DNA of 47,417 nucleotides from Roseomonas aerilata DSM 19363 (GCF_000711725.1 NZ_JONP01000030.1:1-47417), one strand, 5' to 3'. Counted from the stretch's first letter, positions 25,623 through 34,571 are shown. The notes: a model not told the origin generated them from the letters alone. Numbers and translations: made by a program.

Positions 25623-26546
25623 ATGGACCGCCTGCGGGCCATGGAGGTCTTCGTGCGGACCGTGGAGGCCGGAAGCCTCTCCGGGGCCGCTGCGCAGCTT
25701 GGCCTCGCCAACGCCTCTGTCACCACGCTGCTCAGCAACCTGGAGATGCATCTCGGCGTCATGCTACTCCGCCGCTCCACCCGTCACGTGCAGGTGACCG
25801 AGGACGGTGAGTCCTACTACGTCCATTGCCGCGCCATCCTGGCCGCGGTGGAGGAGGCTGAGACCGGCCTCGGAGGTGGCAATCTACGCGGTATGCTGCG
25901 TTTGGAGGCGCCGATCGCCTTCGGTCACCTCATCATCGCGCCGGCTATGGCTCGTTTCGCACGGGCGCATCCGGAGCTGCGGGTCGTCGTCAGCCTCACC
26001 AACGCGGTGGACAGCCTTATCCGTCGGGGCGTCGACGTGGCGATCCGATACGACGCGGTGGATACGGGCGACCTCGTGGCGCGATCGATCTACCATGGCC
26101 ACCATGTGCTTTGCGGCGCCCCGGCGTTCCAGGAGGCGAATGGCACGCCCACCGAGCCTGCCGCGCTCAACCCCCGACACTGTCTTGGGTTCGCCGAGCA
26201 GGCCGGCTTGCCGCGTCCCTGGCGCTTTCACCGGGAGGGCAAGGCGGTGGAGCTGTTGCCGGAGGGCAACCTGTTCTTTAACAGCAGCGACGCGCTGATG
26301 CGAGCCGCCATGGATGGCGCAGGCATGGTGTACGTGCTCGACGCGCTGGCCGAACCGTATCTGACCAGCGGTGCACTGGTGCGCCTTCTAGAGGATTGGC
26401 AGACGGATGAGCAGCGCTTCTACGCCGTTTACCCGAAGGCGCGCTTTACCCCACCAAAGGTGCACGCGCTGATCGCCTTCCTTGCGGGCCTCTTCCCCAA
26501 TGTTCCGGGACCGTCTGCACCGGTACCGGTGCGCCGGCATACCTGA
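25623..26546 (+). CDS. LysR-family regulator of the adjacent catabolic operon
   Basis: 307-residue LysR regulator with the DNA-binding helix at the N-terminus (MEVFVRTVEAGSLSGAAAQL, then LGVMLLRRSTRHVQVTEDG) and an effector domain after residue 90. GGAGG precedes the ATG at 25623. The 156-base gap to the divergent flavoprotein gene should hold their shared promoter; a TTGACA at 25588-25593 is the only -35-like hexamer I see. Confidence 0.9.
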   Translation: MDRLRAMEVFVRTVEAGSLSGAAAQLGLANASVTTLLSNLEMHLGVMLLRRSTRHVQVTEDGESYYVHCRAILAAVEEAETGLGGGNLRGMLRLEAPIAFGHLIIAPAMARFARAHPELRVVVSLTNAVDSLIRRGVDVAIRYDAVDTGDLVARSIYHGHHVLCGAPAFQEANGTPTEPAALNPRHCLGFAEQAGLPRPWRFHREGKAVELLPEGNLFFNSSDALMRAAMDGAGMVYVLDALAEPYLTSGALVRLLEDWQTDEQRFYAVYPKARFTPPKVHALIAFLAGLFPNVPGPSAPVPVRRHT

Positions 26547-26570
26547 CTTACCGCAAAGCGAAGTCGGAGC

Positions 26571-27551
26571 TCACTCCATCCGGATGTTCGCTGCCCGCAC
26601 GACTTCGACCCAGCGTGCTTGGTCCTCCACGAGGAAGCGCGTCATCTCCGCAGGCCCTCCTGCGATGATCCGGGCACCGGGCAGACGCGACGCGACCTCT
26701 GGCCCGCGTAGCGCGCCATCGAAAGCCGCGCTCAACCGCCCGATCACCGGCGCCGGCGTACCGGCTGGGGCGAGCACGCCGAACCAGGGAGCCACCACAA
26801 AGCCGGGCAGCCCCGATTCCGATACCGTGGGCACCGCCGGCAGGTCGGGAACGCGCTCCAACGTCGTCACGGCGATCGCGCGTAGCTTGCCCTCGCGGAT
26901 CGAGGGAAGCTGGAAGTTGAGGTTGTCGATCGTCATCTGCACGCGTCCCGCGAGCAGGTCCGCCATGGCCGGTGCGCTGCCGCGATAGGGTACGTGCGTG
27001 ATGTCGAGCCCGCCCGCTCGCAGCTTGAACAGCTCCATGCCGAGATGCGAGCTGCCGCCGACGCTGTTGGAGGCGTAGCTGTACGTGCCGGGCCGGGACC
27101 GGATCAGCGCGATCAGCTCCGGCACAGTGCGCGTGGGAAGTTCGGGATGTACCACCAGCACGTTCGGCACTTCGGCCGCGAGCGTGACCCCCACGAAGTC
27201 TCGCACAGGGTCGTAGCTCGGGCGGGGCACCATGGCTGGGCTCACGACGTGCGGTACCGAGGCCATGAGCAGGGTGTAACCGTCGGCTGGCGCGTGGGCG
27301 ACGAGATCGCTGCCGAGCATTCCGCCCCCACCCGCGCGGTTCTCCACGACCACAGGTTGGCCAAGTACGGCTGTCGTTCCCTGCGCCAGGAAGCGGGCGA
27401 GAATGTCGTTGAACCCGCCCGCGGAGAATGAAACGACCAATCGGATCGGCCGATCCGGGAAGCCGGCCTGCGCCCGCGCTGCTAGAGGTAGTCCAAGCGC
27501 TACGCCTCCACCAAGAACCTTGCGCCGGCCCATCGCGTTGCGCGCCGTCAT
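26571..27551 (-). CDS. Bug-type periplasmic solute-binding protein (TTT family)
   Basis: 326-residue Bug receptor: signal peptide with RRKVLGGGVALGLPLAARAQ, then RPIRLVVSFSAGGFNDILAR, LGQPVVVENRAGGGG, APADGYTLLMASVP, HVPYRGSAPAMADLLAGRVQ and VPTVSESGLPGF. The ATG at 27551 has AGGAGG seven bases upstream, better spaced than the TTG at 27557. It starts three bases after the stop of the racemase-like gene, and the two form a separate minus-strand unit convergent with the LysR gene. Confidence 0.9.
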   Translation of the reverse strand: MTARNAMGRRKVLGGGVALGLPLAARAQAGFPDRPIRLVVSFSAGGFNDILARFLAQGTTAVLGQPVVVENRAGGGGMLGSDLVAHAPADGYTLLMASVPHVVSPAMVPRPSYDPVRDFVGVTLAAEVPNVLVVHPELPTRTVPELIALIRSRPGTYSYASNSVGGSSHLGMELFKLRAGGLDITHVPYRGSAPAMADLLAGRVQMTIDNLNFQLPSIREGKLRAIAVTTLERVPDLPAVPTVSESGLPGFVVAPWFGVLAPAGTPAPVIGRLSAAFDGALRGPEVASRLPGARIIAGGPAEMTRFLVEDQARWVEVVRAANIRME

Positions 27552-27553
27552 CG

Positions 27554-28363
27554 TCAATCCTCCTGGCCCCGGGGGTAGATCCCGCCATAGGCGCGGGTGA
27601 GTTCCTCCATCTGCACCTCGGGCGGCCGAGCGTAAGTGAGGCGGCGGCTTGTAAAGTGCCCGCCCTGGAGGGCGCGCAGCCGCACCGCCATCTCCCCTGC
27701 CTTCACCAGCGCCGCCACGCCATTCGGCACGATCGCCCCATCGGGGAGGCGGTTGATCCCAGCCTCCGCCACTAGCGTCATCACCACGCCCACGGCCGGA
27801 ATCACCACTTCCGCGCCAGCCGCCGAGACCTCTGCCGCCGCGGCCGTAAAGCGAGCGAGCAGGTCGTCCCGGGCGACCGCCTCACGAAAGCCGAGGTCGA
27901 GGTCGACCAACCGCTCGACCCGCATCCGTCCGCTCGCCACAAGACGAGATCGCAGCCCGTAGGCAGCGATGTTCTCCTCCACCTTGACGCGATGCTTGTC
28001 GTTGGAAGCGACAATTCCGAACCGAGCGCCCATCATACAGGCGAGGTGCGTCACTGTTTCGCAAAGACCGAGCACGGGTATAGTCGCTAGTTCGCGAGCC
28101 TGCTGTAGCCCCGGATCGGCGATGTTGCCGAGCAGGACGGCGTCGTAGCCCTCTGCCTCGGCACGCCGGACATTTTCCAGGACTTCGATTGTCTCGATGA
28201 ACTCGAGGTAGCGGTACTGGTCACCGATACCTCCGCGCGCCTCTATGCCATGCACGTCAATGATAGTGCCTGGCTCGGCGGCTGCATCCAGGAGGCGCCG
28301 GAGCGCCGCGTTGTAGGCGGGCCAAGCATCGGGTCGCGTGAGCGATTGGTACCAGAGGCGCAT
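27554..28363 (-). CDS. Second racemase-fold protein without catalytic cysteines
   Basis: 269-residue Asp/Glu/hydantoin racemase-fold protein, a distant paralogue of 22425-23243. VLLGNIADPGLQQARELA occupies the place of the first catalytic Cys motif (C-F-x-D-P-G-L) but has Gly-Asn, and VVIPAVGVVMTLVAEAG the place of the second, again with no Cys. TIPVLGLCETVTHLACMMG and ARFGIVASND follow the family pattern. GGGAG lies nine bases before the ATG at 28363. It pairs with a Bug receptor, as its paralogue does. Confidence 0.75.
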   Translation of the reverse strand: MRLWYQSLTRPDAWPAYNAALRRLLDAAAEPGTIIDVHGIEARGGIGDQYRYLEFIETIEVLENVRRAEAEGYDAVLLGNIADPGLQQARELATIPVLGLCETVTHLACMMGARFGIVASNDKHRVKVEENIAAYGLRSRLVASGRMRVERLVDLDLGFREAVARDDLLARFTAAAAEVSAAGAEVVIPAVGVVMTLVAEAGINRLPDGAIVPNGVAALVKAGEMAVRLRALQGGHFTSRRLTYARPPEVQMEELTRAYGGIYPRGQED

Positions 28364-28531
28364 ACCGACGTTCTCCCAGCGGCAGCGCATAGAAGGCTGC
28401 CCGCGCGTGCTTTCGCGTTCTTGAGCCGGAGAGTACCCGTGTCGCCGGATATTACTGAACCGGGTATAACCGCGAGGTTGCCGAAAACAGATTTCACGAG
28501 GAACGGGTACCTTATTCGATCTGCGCCTCAG

Positions 28532-28556
28532 GCACGGTATTGGGGGCCTATCGTGC
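28532..28556 (+). repeat. Palindromic site A, copy 4
   Basis: GCACGGTAT, spacer TGGGGGC, CTATCGTGC: nine-base arms with eight pairing positions. It lies 99 bases before site B at 28631. Confidence 0.7.
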
Positions 28557-28630
28557 CTGGCTTACCGGAAAAGCTCGGTTCTTCGTGCTTTTCGAGAAGC
28601 CGGCGCCCCATCCTACTCGCCAAAGCCTCA

Positions 28631-28661
28631 TTCCGTCCGCCAATCCAACTTTCCGGACGAA
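28631..28661 (+). repeat. Palindromic site B, copy 3
   Basis: TTCCGTCCG then CGGACGAA (one G lost), 23 bases before the ATG at 28684. Confidence 0.65.
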
Positions 28662-28683
28662 ACCCGGCGCGCCGGAGTGGCGC

Positions 28684-28979
28684 ATGCCCAACAGTGCGCC
28701 CCCTCCCCGGCCCCGGCCGCCCTCCCCACCGTCCCAGACATCCGCTGCGGCCGAGACTCCGGTGCGGCACACGCGCCTGCTCGGCGACCTGTGGGTGCCG
28801 GGTACTGCCGCGCAGGCGGCGAAGCTGCAGGCGCTCTCGGCGCACGTCGATGTCACACCATCCGCACCCGCGGCGAGGGCACCCGCCGCGCCTACCGCTC
28901 GGCTTGGAGCGCCTACGAGACCTAGTGCGCCTCTTTGGCCGCGAGCCACTGGCGAGCGATCCCGAGACGCTTGCCACCA
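28684..28979 (+). pseudogene. Tyrosine recombinase remnant of the repeated module, copy 3
   Basis: The best-preserved leader: MPNSAPPPRPRPPSPPS, then TPVRHTRLLGDLWVPGTAAQ, which corresponds to HTRLLGDLRVPGT at 19150. After frame changes the core-binding segment TRGEGTRRAYRSAWSAYE and FGREPLASDPETLA is readable up to about 28979, where similarity ends abruptly at the junction with an IS21 fragment. The catalytic domain is gone. Confidence 0.65.
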
Positions 28980-29413
28980 TGAACAGGTGCACCCGCACCG
29001 GCACGCCCCCGATCGCCACCCATCGCTCGCCGCTCGTCGAAGTCGATCCTCAGCTGTCGTCCCGGCAGCGCCTCGAACCACCGTCGCCCACGCCGCGGCC
29101 AAGAGCTTCTGCCGGTACGACGCACAGGCCCGCTCCACCGTTCGCAGGCTGACCACCGGCCCGTGCTCGGCCGCCAGTTCCTGCCGAACCACGTCGGCGT
29201 TGCCGCCGTGCCGTACCAGCCGCTCCTCCGGTCAGCCCGACAGCTCCTCCAGGGCCGGCACCCGCCGCGCCCGGAGTACCCGGACCAGGATCCCTCCCGC
29301 ACATAGCGCCGCACCGTCTTGGGACGGTCGCCGAACTCCCGCGCGATGCGCTTGACGCCCCAGCCCCGCGCCTTTGGCGCCAGCATTGCCGCCACCTCGT
29401 CCGGCGTCCGCAT
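28980..29413 (-). pseudogene. IS21-family IstA transposase fragment, frameshifted
   Basis: The minus strand starts at 29413 with MRTPDEVAAMLAPKARGWG and VKRIAREFG, RKTVRRYVREG-like, the N-terminal HTH of IS21 IstA. It then changes frame to VRQELAAEHGPVVSLRTVER and again to LPGRQLRIDFDERRA, the opening of the integrase core, and stops at VRVHLFMVAS where it meets the recombinase remnant. At least two frameshifts and loss of the C-terminal half make it nonfunctional. No istB is present. Confidence 0.7.
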
Positions 29414-29707
29414 CGGCTTCCTACGTGCCTTTTCCAGCGGGGGAACCTGGATCAGGCCCACGCCCATCCATCGACCTCCCTCTCCCCCTCTCCAGGGGGG
29501 CGAATTCATGTCGCCAAGGGAGGGTCATTCCATGCGCCCGACACGGTGCGGTCCTTGTAGCGCCCGGCGTCCGGCTTCCTCTTTGACATGGTGGCGTTCC
29601 TGCTGGACGGAGAATCCGTACCCGGCTTGCAAGGCACCTCCCCTATCTACGCCGTAGATGCAAGCGCGCCCCAAACCCCTGGACAGACAGCTCCATGGAG
29701 AAACAGC

Positions 29708-29884
29708 ATGTCGGTCATCATGAAATTCAGGGCTACAGTTGCCGCCATGTGGAAGACCCTGCCGCAAGCGTGGGAGCGGGGCATGACCTTCGCGGATCTC
29801 GTTCAAAAGCTTAGCGCGCTGAAGGGCCTGTCGCTCCGCGACATGAAGCACGTCCTCGACCAGCTCGTTCACGCGACCAGCTGA
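29708..29884 (+). CDS. Small protein, possible phage tape-measure fragment
   Basis: 58 residues from an ATG with GGAG upstream: MKFRATVAAMWKTLPQAWER and FADLVQKLSALKGLSLRDM. The frame overlapping its stop continues directly with sequence resembling phage tail tape-measure proteins (see next entry), so the two may be parts of one broken gene. Confidence 0.3.
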   Translation: MSVIMKFRATVAAMWKTLPQAWERGMTFADLVQKLSALKGLSLRDMKHVLDQLVHATS

Positions 29885-29970
29885 TCGCGGCTCATCTCCG
29901 CGTCAGCCCTGTAGACTTCCAGAAGGCGGCCGATGGTGGGCGGATCACCACTAAGGTCCTCTTCGAAGCG

Positions 29971-30252
29971 GTGGAGGCGAGGCAGGACTACATCCGGTCG
30001 CGATATGGCTGGAACTTCGACCTGCAGGAGAACCTCCAGAAGGACGGGGCTGACCTGGACGAGCGCGAGCTGCGGACCTTGACCGAGGCTTCGGTGATCC
30101 TCGGCCGGATGGGGGAGCACCTGCGCCGCGGCCTTTCTCAATCGGCTAATCGATCACCTCTCCAGGGGCGCCGCCTCATGGACGACGGCAGCTCCTACGC
30201 CTCGAAGTTCGGCGTGGAGGTTCTGTCAATCGGCGCCGATCCAGGGCGCTGA
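29971..30252 (+). CDS. Hypothetical protein, possible phage tape-measure fragment
   Basis: A GTG at 29971 opens 93 residues (EARQDYIRSRYGWNFDLQEN). The same frame is open upstream to at least 29881 with LRVSPVDFQKAADGGRITTK and VLFEAVEARQ, a pattern common in tail tape-measure proteins (a helix, then G-x-I-T-x-x-V-L-F-E-A). No other phage gene is nearby. Could equally be an unrelated small gene. Confidence 0.3.
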   Translation: MEARQDYIRSRYGWNFDLQENLQKDGADLDERELRTLTEASVILGRMGEHLRRGLSQSANRSPLQGRRLMDDGSSYASKFGVEVLSIGADPGR

Positions 30253-30265
30253 CCTCCGGAAAGGA

Positions 30266-30298
30266 GGGAGCACGAGCGGGAATCGCGGGAGCACGAAG
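30266..30298 (+). repeat. Two iterons downstream of repA
   Basis: GGGAGCACGAGC at 30266 and GGGAGCACGAAG at 30287, 21 bases apart, same orientation as the array on the other side of repA. Confidence 0.75.
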
Positions 30299-30305
30299 TG
30301 TCCGG

Positions 30306-31298
30306 TCACCCCGCCTGGGGTGCCTCTCCAGCGTCGGGCTGGAGATCCAGCTCGGCTTGGCGGAGGCGCTGGTGGTTCCAGCGGTACCTGTAGGTCTTCA
30401 CCCGCCCGGTGCCGATGGCGTCGCAGCTCCACGATGCCAGACCACCGGCGCGGACGAGGTCGTCGAAGGCCTGGCGAATCTCGCCCCTGAACTTGACACG
30501 CCGCTTGATCGGAGCGTTCAGGTAGTCCTCGCCGCATAGCGCCGCGATATCCACGTCGTCGATCCAGCTGTGGGTGGGCTTGCCGTCGATGAACGGCCAG
30601 ATCGACTTCGCGTAGTCACTCTTGAGCTTGAAGTATGTGTCACCGTCGAGAGAGACGAGCGTCCGGCTCTCGAACATGTCCCTCACCCACTTGCCGTAGC
30701 GGATGCTCAGCCGACTATCGAGATCGACGCCGGACCACGATATCTCACTGATCAGCGTGTCGGAGAAACCCGCGCCAGGGAGCCGTCCCTTCGCGATCCC
30801 GGACTCGTACTGCTCGTATGTCCCAGGGTAGATCCGGAAGGACACGGACCGCATCTCCTCCAGCGACCGGAGCAGCGTAGCGAGATTGTTGACGTGTGCT
30901 GTCCGGCCCGTCGCCTGCAGCAGCGCCCTCCACGTCGTCGACGTCTCGTAGATGACGATGTTCTTGGGCACTCGGAAGTCGGCACCCTCCCGCCACTCCG
31001 GGTTGCTCAGCTCGAACCGGGCTGCCCGGACCCTGAACAGCGCGTAGAGGGCGTCCCGGTGCTGGCTACCCAGTTCGCGGCCGTGGACCTCCACCACGCT
31101 GTGCGGCTTCACCGCATAGATCCGGGTGGTGTGGTCCAGGTCCAGGCCCTTCTTCCGCGGCGCGAAGGCCGAGGTCCGAGTCAGCTTGGCGGGCAGGACG
31201 GCAGGGTTCTGGCGGCCGCGCCGGTTCGCATGGGTCCTCTCGAACCGCTGGAGGCGGGCGATTTCCTTCTCTTCGGCCGTCTGGGCTTTCCGGGGCAT
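30306..31298 (-). CDS. Plasmid replication initiator (RepA-like)
   Basis: 330-residue protein that I read as an iteron-binding replication initiator. The N-terminus is basic (RRGRQNPAVLPAKLTRTSAF), then RIYAVKPHSVVEVHGRELG and a helical region with TTWRALLQATGRTAHVNNL, followed by a second winged-helix-like half (YAKSIWPFIDGKPTHSWID, IKRRVKFRGEIRQAFDDLV). The two-domain layout, DNA-binding character and especially the flanking direct repeats support the call; I cannot name the exact Rep family, though an RPA-type RepA seems closest. The MPRK start at 31298 is chosen because the upstream extension runs into an iteron. It probably represses its own promoter by binding iterons. Confidence 0.7.
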   Translation of the reverse strand: MPRKAQTAEEKEIARLQRFERTHANRRGRQNPAVLPAKLTRTSAFAPRKKGLDLDHTTRIYAVKPHSVVEVHGRELGSQHRDALYALFRVRAARFELSNPEWREGADFRVPKNIVIYETSTTWRALLQATGRTAHVNNLATLLRSLEEMRSVSFRIYPGTYEQYESGIAKGRLPGAGFSDTLISEISWSGVDLDSRLSIRYGKWVRDMFESRTLVSLDGDTYFKLKSDYAKSIWPFIDGKPTHSWIDDVDIAALCGEDYLNAPIKRRVKFRGEIRQAFDDLVRAGGLASWSCDAIGTGRVKTYRYRWNHQRLRQAELDLQPDAGEAPQAG

Positions 31299-31348
31299 GG
31301 TTCCCGTGTAGCCGGTACTCGGAGTCTCCTCCAACAACTGGGAATCAA

Positions 31349-32124
31349 GGGAGCACGAACGGCTTCCTGGTCCTTGGAAGCCGGTCATCAGGGGTATCTG
31401 GAAGCTGGAATAGAGAGAGCATGAACGCCGAGGAATGGCCGGGAAGGTGCCCTAAACCGCTGGACAGACCTACTTCCTGTGGATGAGTGGCCATCGAACG
31501 TAGGAGAGGGAGCACGAACGGTAGGCCAGGGAGCACCAGCGGGAAGAGAGGGAGCACAGGTCGTAAAGGTGGGAGCACGAATCGCGTGGAAGTCCCTGAT
31601 TCGCCAAGTAATTCCGCGTACTGACGAATCAAGGACTACTAAGGACTTTCTACGGACGCGGGGCTGTGGACAACCTTCAAGGCATCGGTGCCGACGGCCG
31701 ATGAAGCAGAAGCTCGGGAAAGGGCGCGGGCTGCGATGCCGGTTCCGACCCAGGAGAGGGAATCGAGGGGGCACGAACCTCGGTATGGAAGAGGCCGCGC
31801 TGTGGCCATCGTTGAGAGAGCTGCAGAATGGCTTCGCGCTGCTCTCCCAAGTTCCGGACCAAACCATGCTCGATCCAGTAGAAGACCTGCTCCAGGCGGC
31901 GCGGGCAGAGGCGCAGGAGATAGATCAGCCAGTCGCCGGAGACGGCGGTCCGCTGGTCAGGCCAGATGTCGCAGCGGCGGCAGCGGTCATCCTCCGCTCG
32001 GCCCGCAGTGGTGGCGTGGCGCATGCGACGCATCCATCGCTGCGGTCTCCATTCGGGTAGGCCCCTGAGCAGGATCATACCCACGGCCGTTGGCGAAACG
32101 GTCCGTAAGAGAGGGAGCATGAGT
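31349..32124 (+). repeat. Iteron array, probable replication origin
   Basis: Direct repeats of GGGAGCACGAAC start at 31349, 31415 (GAGAGCATGAAC), 31508, 31529, 31550, 31571, 31767 (GGGGGCACGAAC) and 32113 (GGGAGCATGAGT). The four from 31508 to 31571 are spaced exactly 21 bases, two helical turns, so initiator molecules would line up on one face. The array lies upstream of the repA start and its consensus also appears just past the repA stop. Short reading frames between 31600 and 32120 on both strands are not convincing genes. Confidence 0.8.
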
Positions 32125-32434
32125 TAGTGAACCGCTCCCTCACGCCGCCGTGAGAACCTGATGGCGGCTTGCTGACCGCGTTGGCTTCCTGAGGAGGACC
32201 TAATCCCAAGCAGGCCCGAGTGGCCGAAAACTACGAATCCTCGCTCCCTTCCCTCTGACCCTTCAAGACCAGGGGCGAACCCGTTCCATCCTCGCCGACC
32301 AGATCCCTCGAAGAGACACTGACCCCCGCCCGTCAGGCGGCACTCCGCGCGACGGTCCGGCCGGGACGCTCCATCACCTGCTGGACAAGGCCGACGTCGC
32401 GGGGCCAAGCATCGCCCAGGATCTGACGGAGCAA

Positions 32435-32704
32435 ATGGAGGCCAGGCTGACACAGGCATACTCGCCAAAATTCTGGCAGACCTTCGACGCGGACGCCGGA
32501 CAGATCGCCTCAGCCCTGAGGGAGCACCCGGAAGACACGGAGTTCGAAGGCCTGGTCTGGACGATCGACGCCCTGAACCAGACGATCGCACACCACGCCA
32601 CTGACACCTCGAAGGCCCTCGCGCAGCTGCATCGCCTGGAGCGTGACCGGCGGCCCTCTCCCCGTCGCGGAGAGCCTGGGCTGAAGCCGCCCATGTCAGT
32701 CTAG
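32435..32704 (+). CDS. Small hypothetical protein
   Basis: 89 residues from an in-frame ATG: MEARLTQAYSPKFWQTFDAD, then EFEGLVWTIDALNQTIAHH and LHRLERDRRPSPR. Composition is protein-like and the frame is open upstream too (LLDKADVAGPSIAQDLTEQ), so the true start may be earlier or it may be the tail of a longer decayed gene. No domain recognised. Confidence 0.35.
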   Translation: MEARLTQAYSPKFWQTFDADAGQIASALREHPEDTEFEGLVWTIDALNQTIAHHATDTSKALAQLHRLERDRRPSPRRGEPGLKPPMSV

Positions 32705-33926
32705 ACGACTTGAACCAGTTCGGCTGACCAACTGGAAAACCTGAGGGGAGCGGCACGCTTTCCAGCGGAGCGCGTCCGCAATGCCGCTGTCCGTCTTGGT
32801 GCCTGGAAGATCCTGCGCTAGGCGGCGGTGGCTGCCGACCATAGGATCGACGTCACGGTGAACGTTGTTGAAGAGGACGGCCCGGCGGGAGGGTGAAGCG
32901 GGAGCGGGTAGAGAGCGCCATCATCCGTGTTGTGGGCATGGGCGCCCGGCGATCGGCCTCTGCGAGAAGGCATTCGAGGTCCGCAACGGTATCGGCCATC
33001 CTGATCCGGACCCGATACGCCCTCGCTTCCGCGACGACCGCTCAAAGCCCCTGGAGTACCGGGCAGCCCGACTCGCGGCAGATGCCCACGAGCTGCTGGA
33101 GGAGGCGCAGACCCGGGTCAGGGTGATCGACACCTGGGAGGACCTGACGGCAACCTCAAACGGCTTCGTACCGAGATGGCGGGCGTTAAGGCCTACAGGG
33201 TGATCGCCATGAACCCGTCCCAGCCCACCACTCGCCGCGAAGCGGCTTTCGGCTCCGCGGCTGGATGCCTGTCACAGTCGTTCGTGAACGCCCGCCAGGC
33301 CCGGGTCGTCGAAGGCAACTCGGACAATCTGTTCACGGAAGGTAGTGCCCTGAACCGGAAAGTGAACAGAGGAAAGCGCAGGATCCCGACCGAGAAGCTG
33401 GGGCGCCTTATCCGGCAAGGTGCGACGGCACCGAGGCTAAGGAGCGCTTCGGTGTGAGCAAGGGCTGAAACCTATTAACACTTATAGCCTGGGCCGGCTC
33501 TACGACGAGGTCAAGCGCGTGCTGAGCGTGGCGCAGGACGCGGCTGGCGATGTTCCCGAGATGAGCGACCGAACCCGCAGCGGGTGGAAGGCCGCGAAAA
33601 CACGCCCCGAGGATTGCAACCAACGGCGGCGCACACCCAAGGCAAGCAGCGATGGGCCTCTCGGAGCAAGGCTGGCATCGGTGGCCGGCGACTCCTGACC
33701 CGCCCTGGGGGGCTCGAAAACTGGGGAACTGCTCATAGTGGGCGTGCTCTTATCAACCCTCCGCCCAACCCCACCGTTCGAGATTTTAATAGCCCGACAG
33801 TCCCACCCCCAACTTAGGTCCGGGGTCTACGGCATTTCTCGGGCTTGTGCCCCTGTACCCGGAAATGGTGCGGCTTACGGGAGAGCCCTCCGACTTCTTG
33901 AAGGGCTATCTCGCGCCGCCTAAGCA
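32705..33926. other. Degenerate region with short open frames
   Basis: About 1.2 kb without an intact gene. A plus-strand stretch near 33000-33170 (EYRAARLAADAHELLEEAQT) and another near 33370-33560 (RRIPTEKLGRLIRQGATA, then after a frame change FGVSKG and SLGRLYDEVKRVLSV) look protein-like but are interrupted. The second resembles a small DNA-binding helix-turn-helix. I cannot assign functions. Confidence 0.35.
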
Positions 33927-34190
33927 TCAAACTCCAAAGGGCGTCAGGTGCCCCAGAGCACTGTGAGGCCGGGATACGTTATAGTCCCGCCTCCAAGCCT
34001 CGATCTTGGCCCTGGCATCCTCCAGCGATAAGAACGGATGCGTGTCGAGGCAGTCGTCCCGCAGCCGCCCGTTGCAGGACTCGATGAGGCTGTTGTCGGT
34101 CGGCTTGTCCGGTCGAGAGAAGTCGAGCGTCACACCGTGCTCAAAGGCCCAGCGGTTTAGCACCCTCGAGACGAACTCCGGCCCACAGCA
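33927..34190 (-). pseudogene. IS3-family transposase C-terminal fragment
   Basis: About 85 residues of the IS3-type integrase core: GPEFVSRVLNRWAFEHG, LDFSRPDKPTDNSLIESCNG, DDCLDTHPFLSLEDARAKI and YNVSRPHSALGHLTP. The last catalytic Glu (in LIESCNGRLRDD) is present. The upstream part of the core, with the two Asp, is missing and unrelated sequence follows beyond about 34190, so the gene is truncated. The region 34300-34491 on the plus strand carries a further unassigned open stretch (VATLRNEVLIELPEAWRR). Confidence 0.75.
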
Positions 34191-34571
34191 CATCGGGAAG
34201 GATGAACCGGATCGGGGTATGACCCGGTCCAAAGGCCGCCACGACTGGCCAGCGAGCCTCCACAGTGATGGTGTCGAGCCACACGAAGAGGAGCCGACCG
34301 GCCATGACCAAGTGCCAGCCCACACCCCTACTGCTGTCCTTGACGCCATCGACGTCGCCACGCTCAGGAACGAGGTGCTGATCGAGCTGCCCGAGGCCTG
34401 GCGGCGCAGGATTACGGTGACCAACACCCGCGCCGAGCACGATCGGTTGGTGGCCGAGTTGCACGCCCTGGAGCGCCCGCTCACTGACTGAGAGGGGCGT
34501 TGTTGGGCAAATCTTGCCGATAGGCCTGCATGAGCAAGGCACCGAAGTAGGGCGAGTGCCCTAGGACGCAC

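Noticed and set aside
31349-31582. The direct repeats as a CRISPR array
   Set aside because: The repeats are only about 12 bases with nine-base gaps at 21-base period and no cas genes; they fit iterons next to a replication initiator.
31479-32120. Opposing short frames on both strands upstream of repA
   Set aside because: They overlap the iteron region, and neither shows family sequence or a start site strong enough to prefer it.
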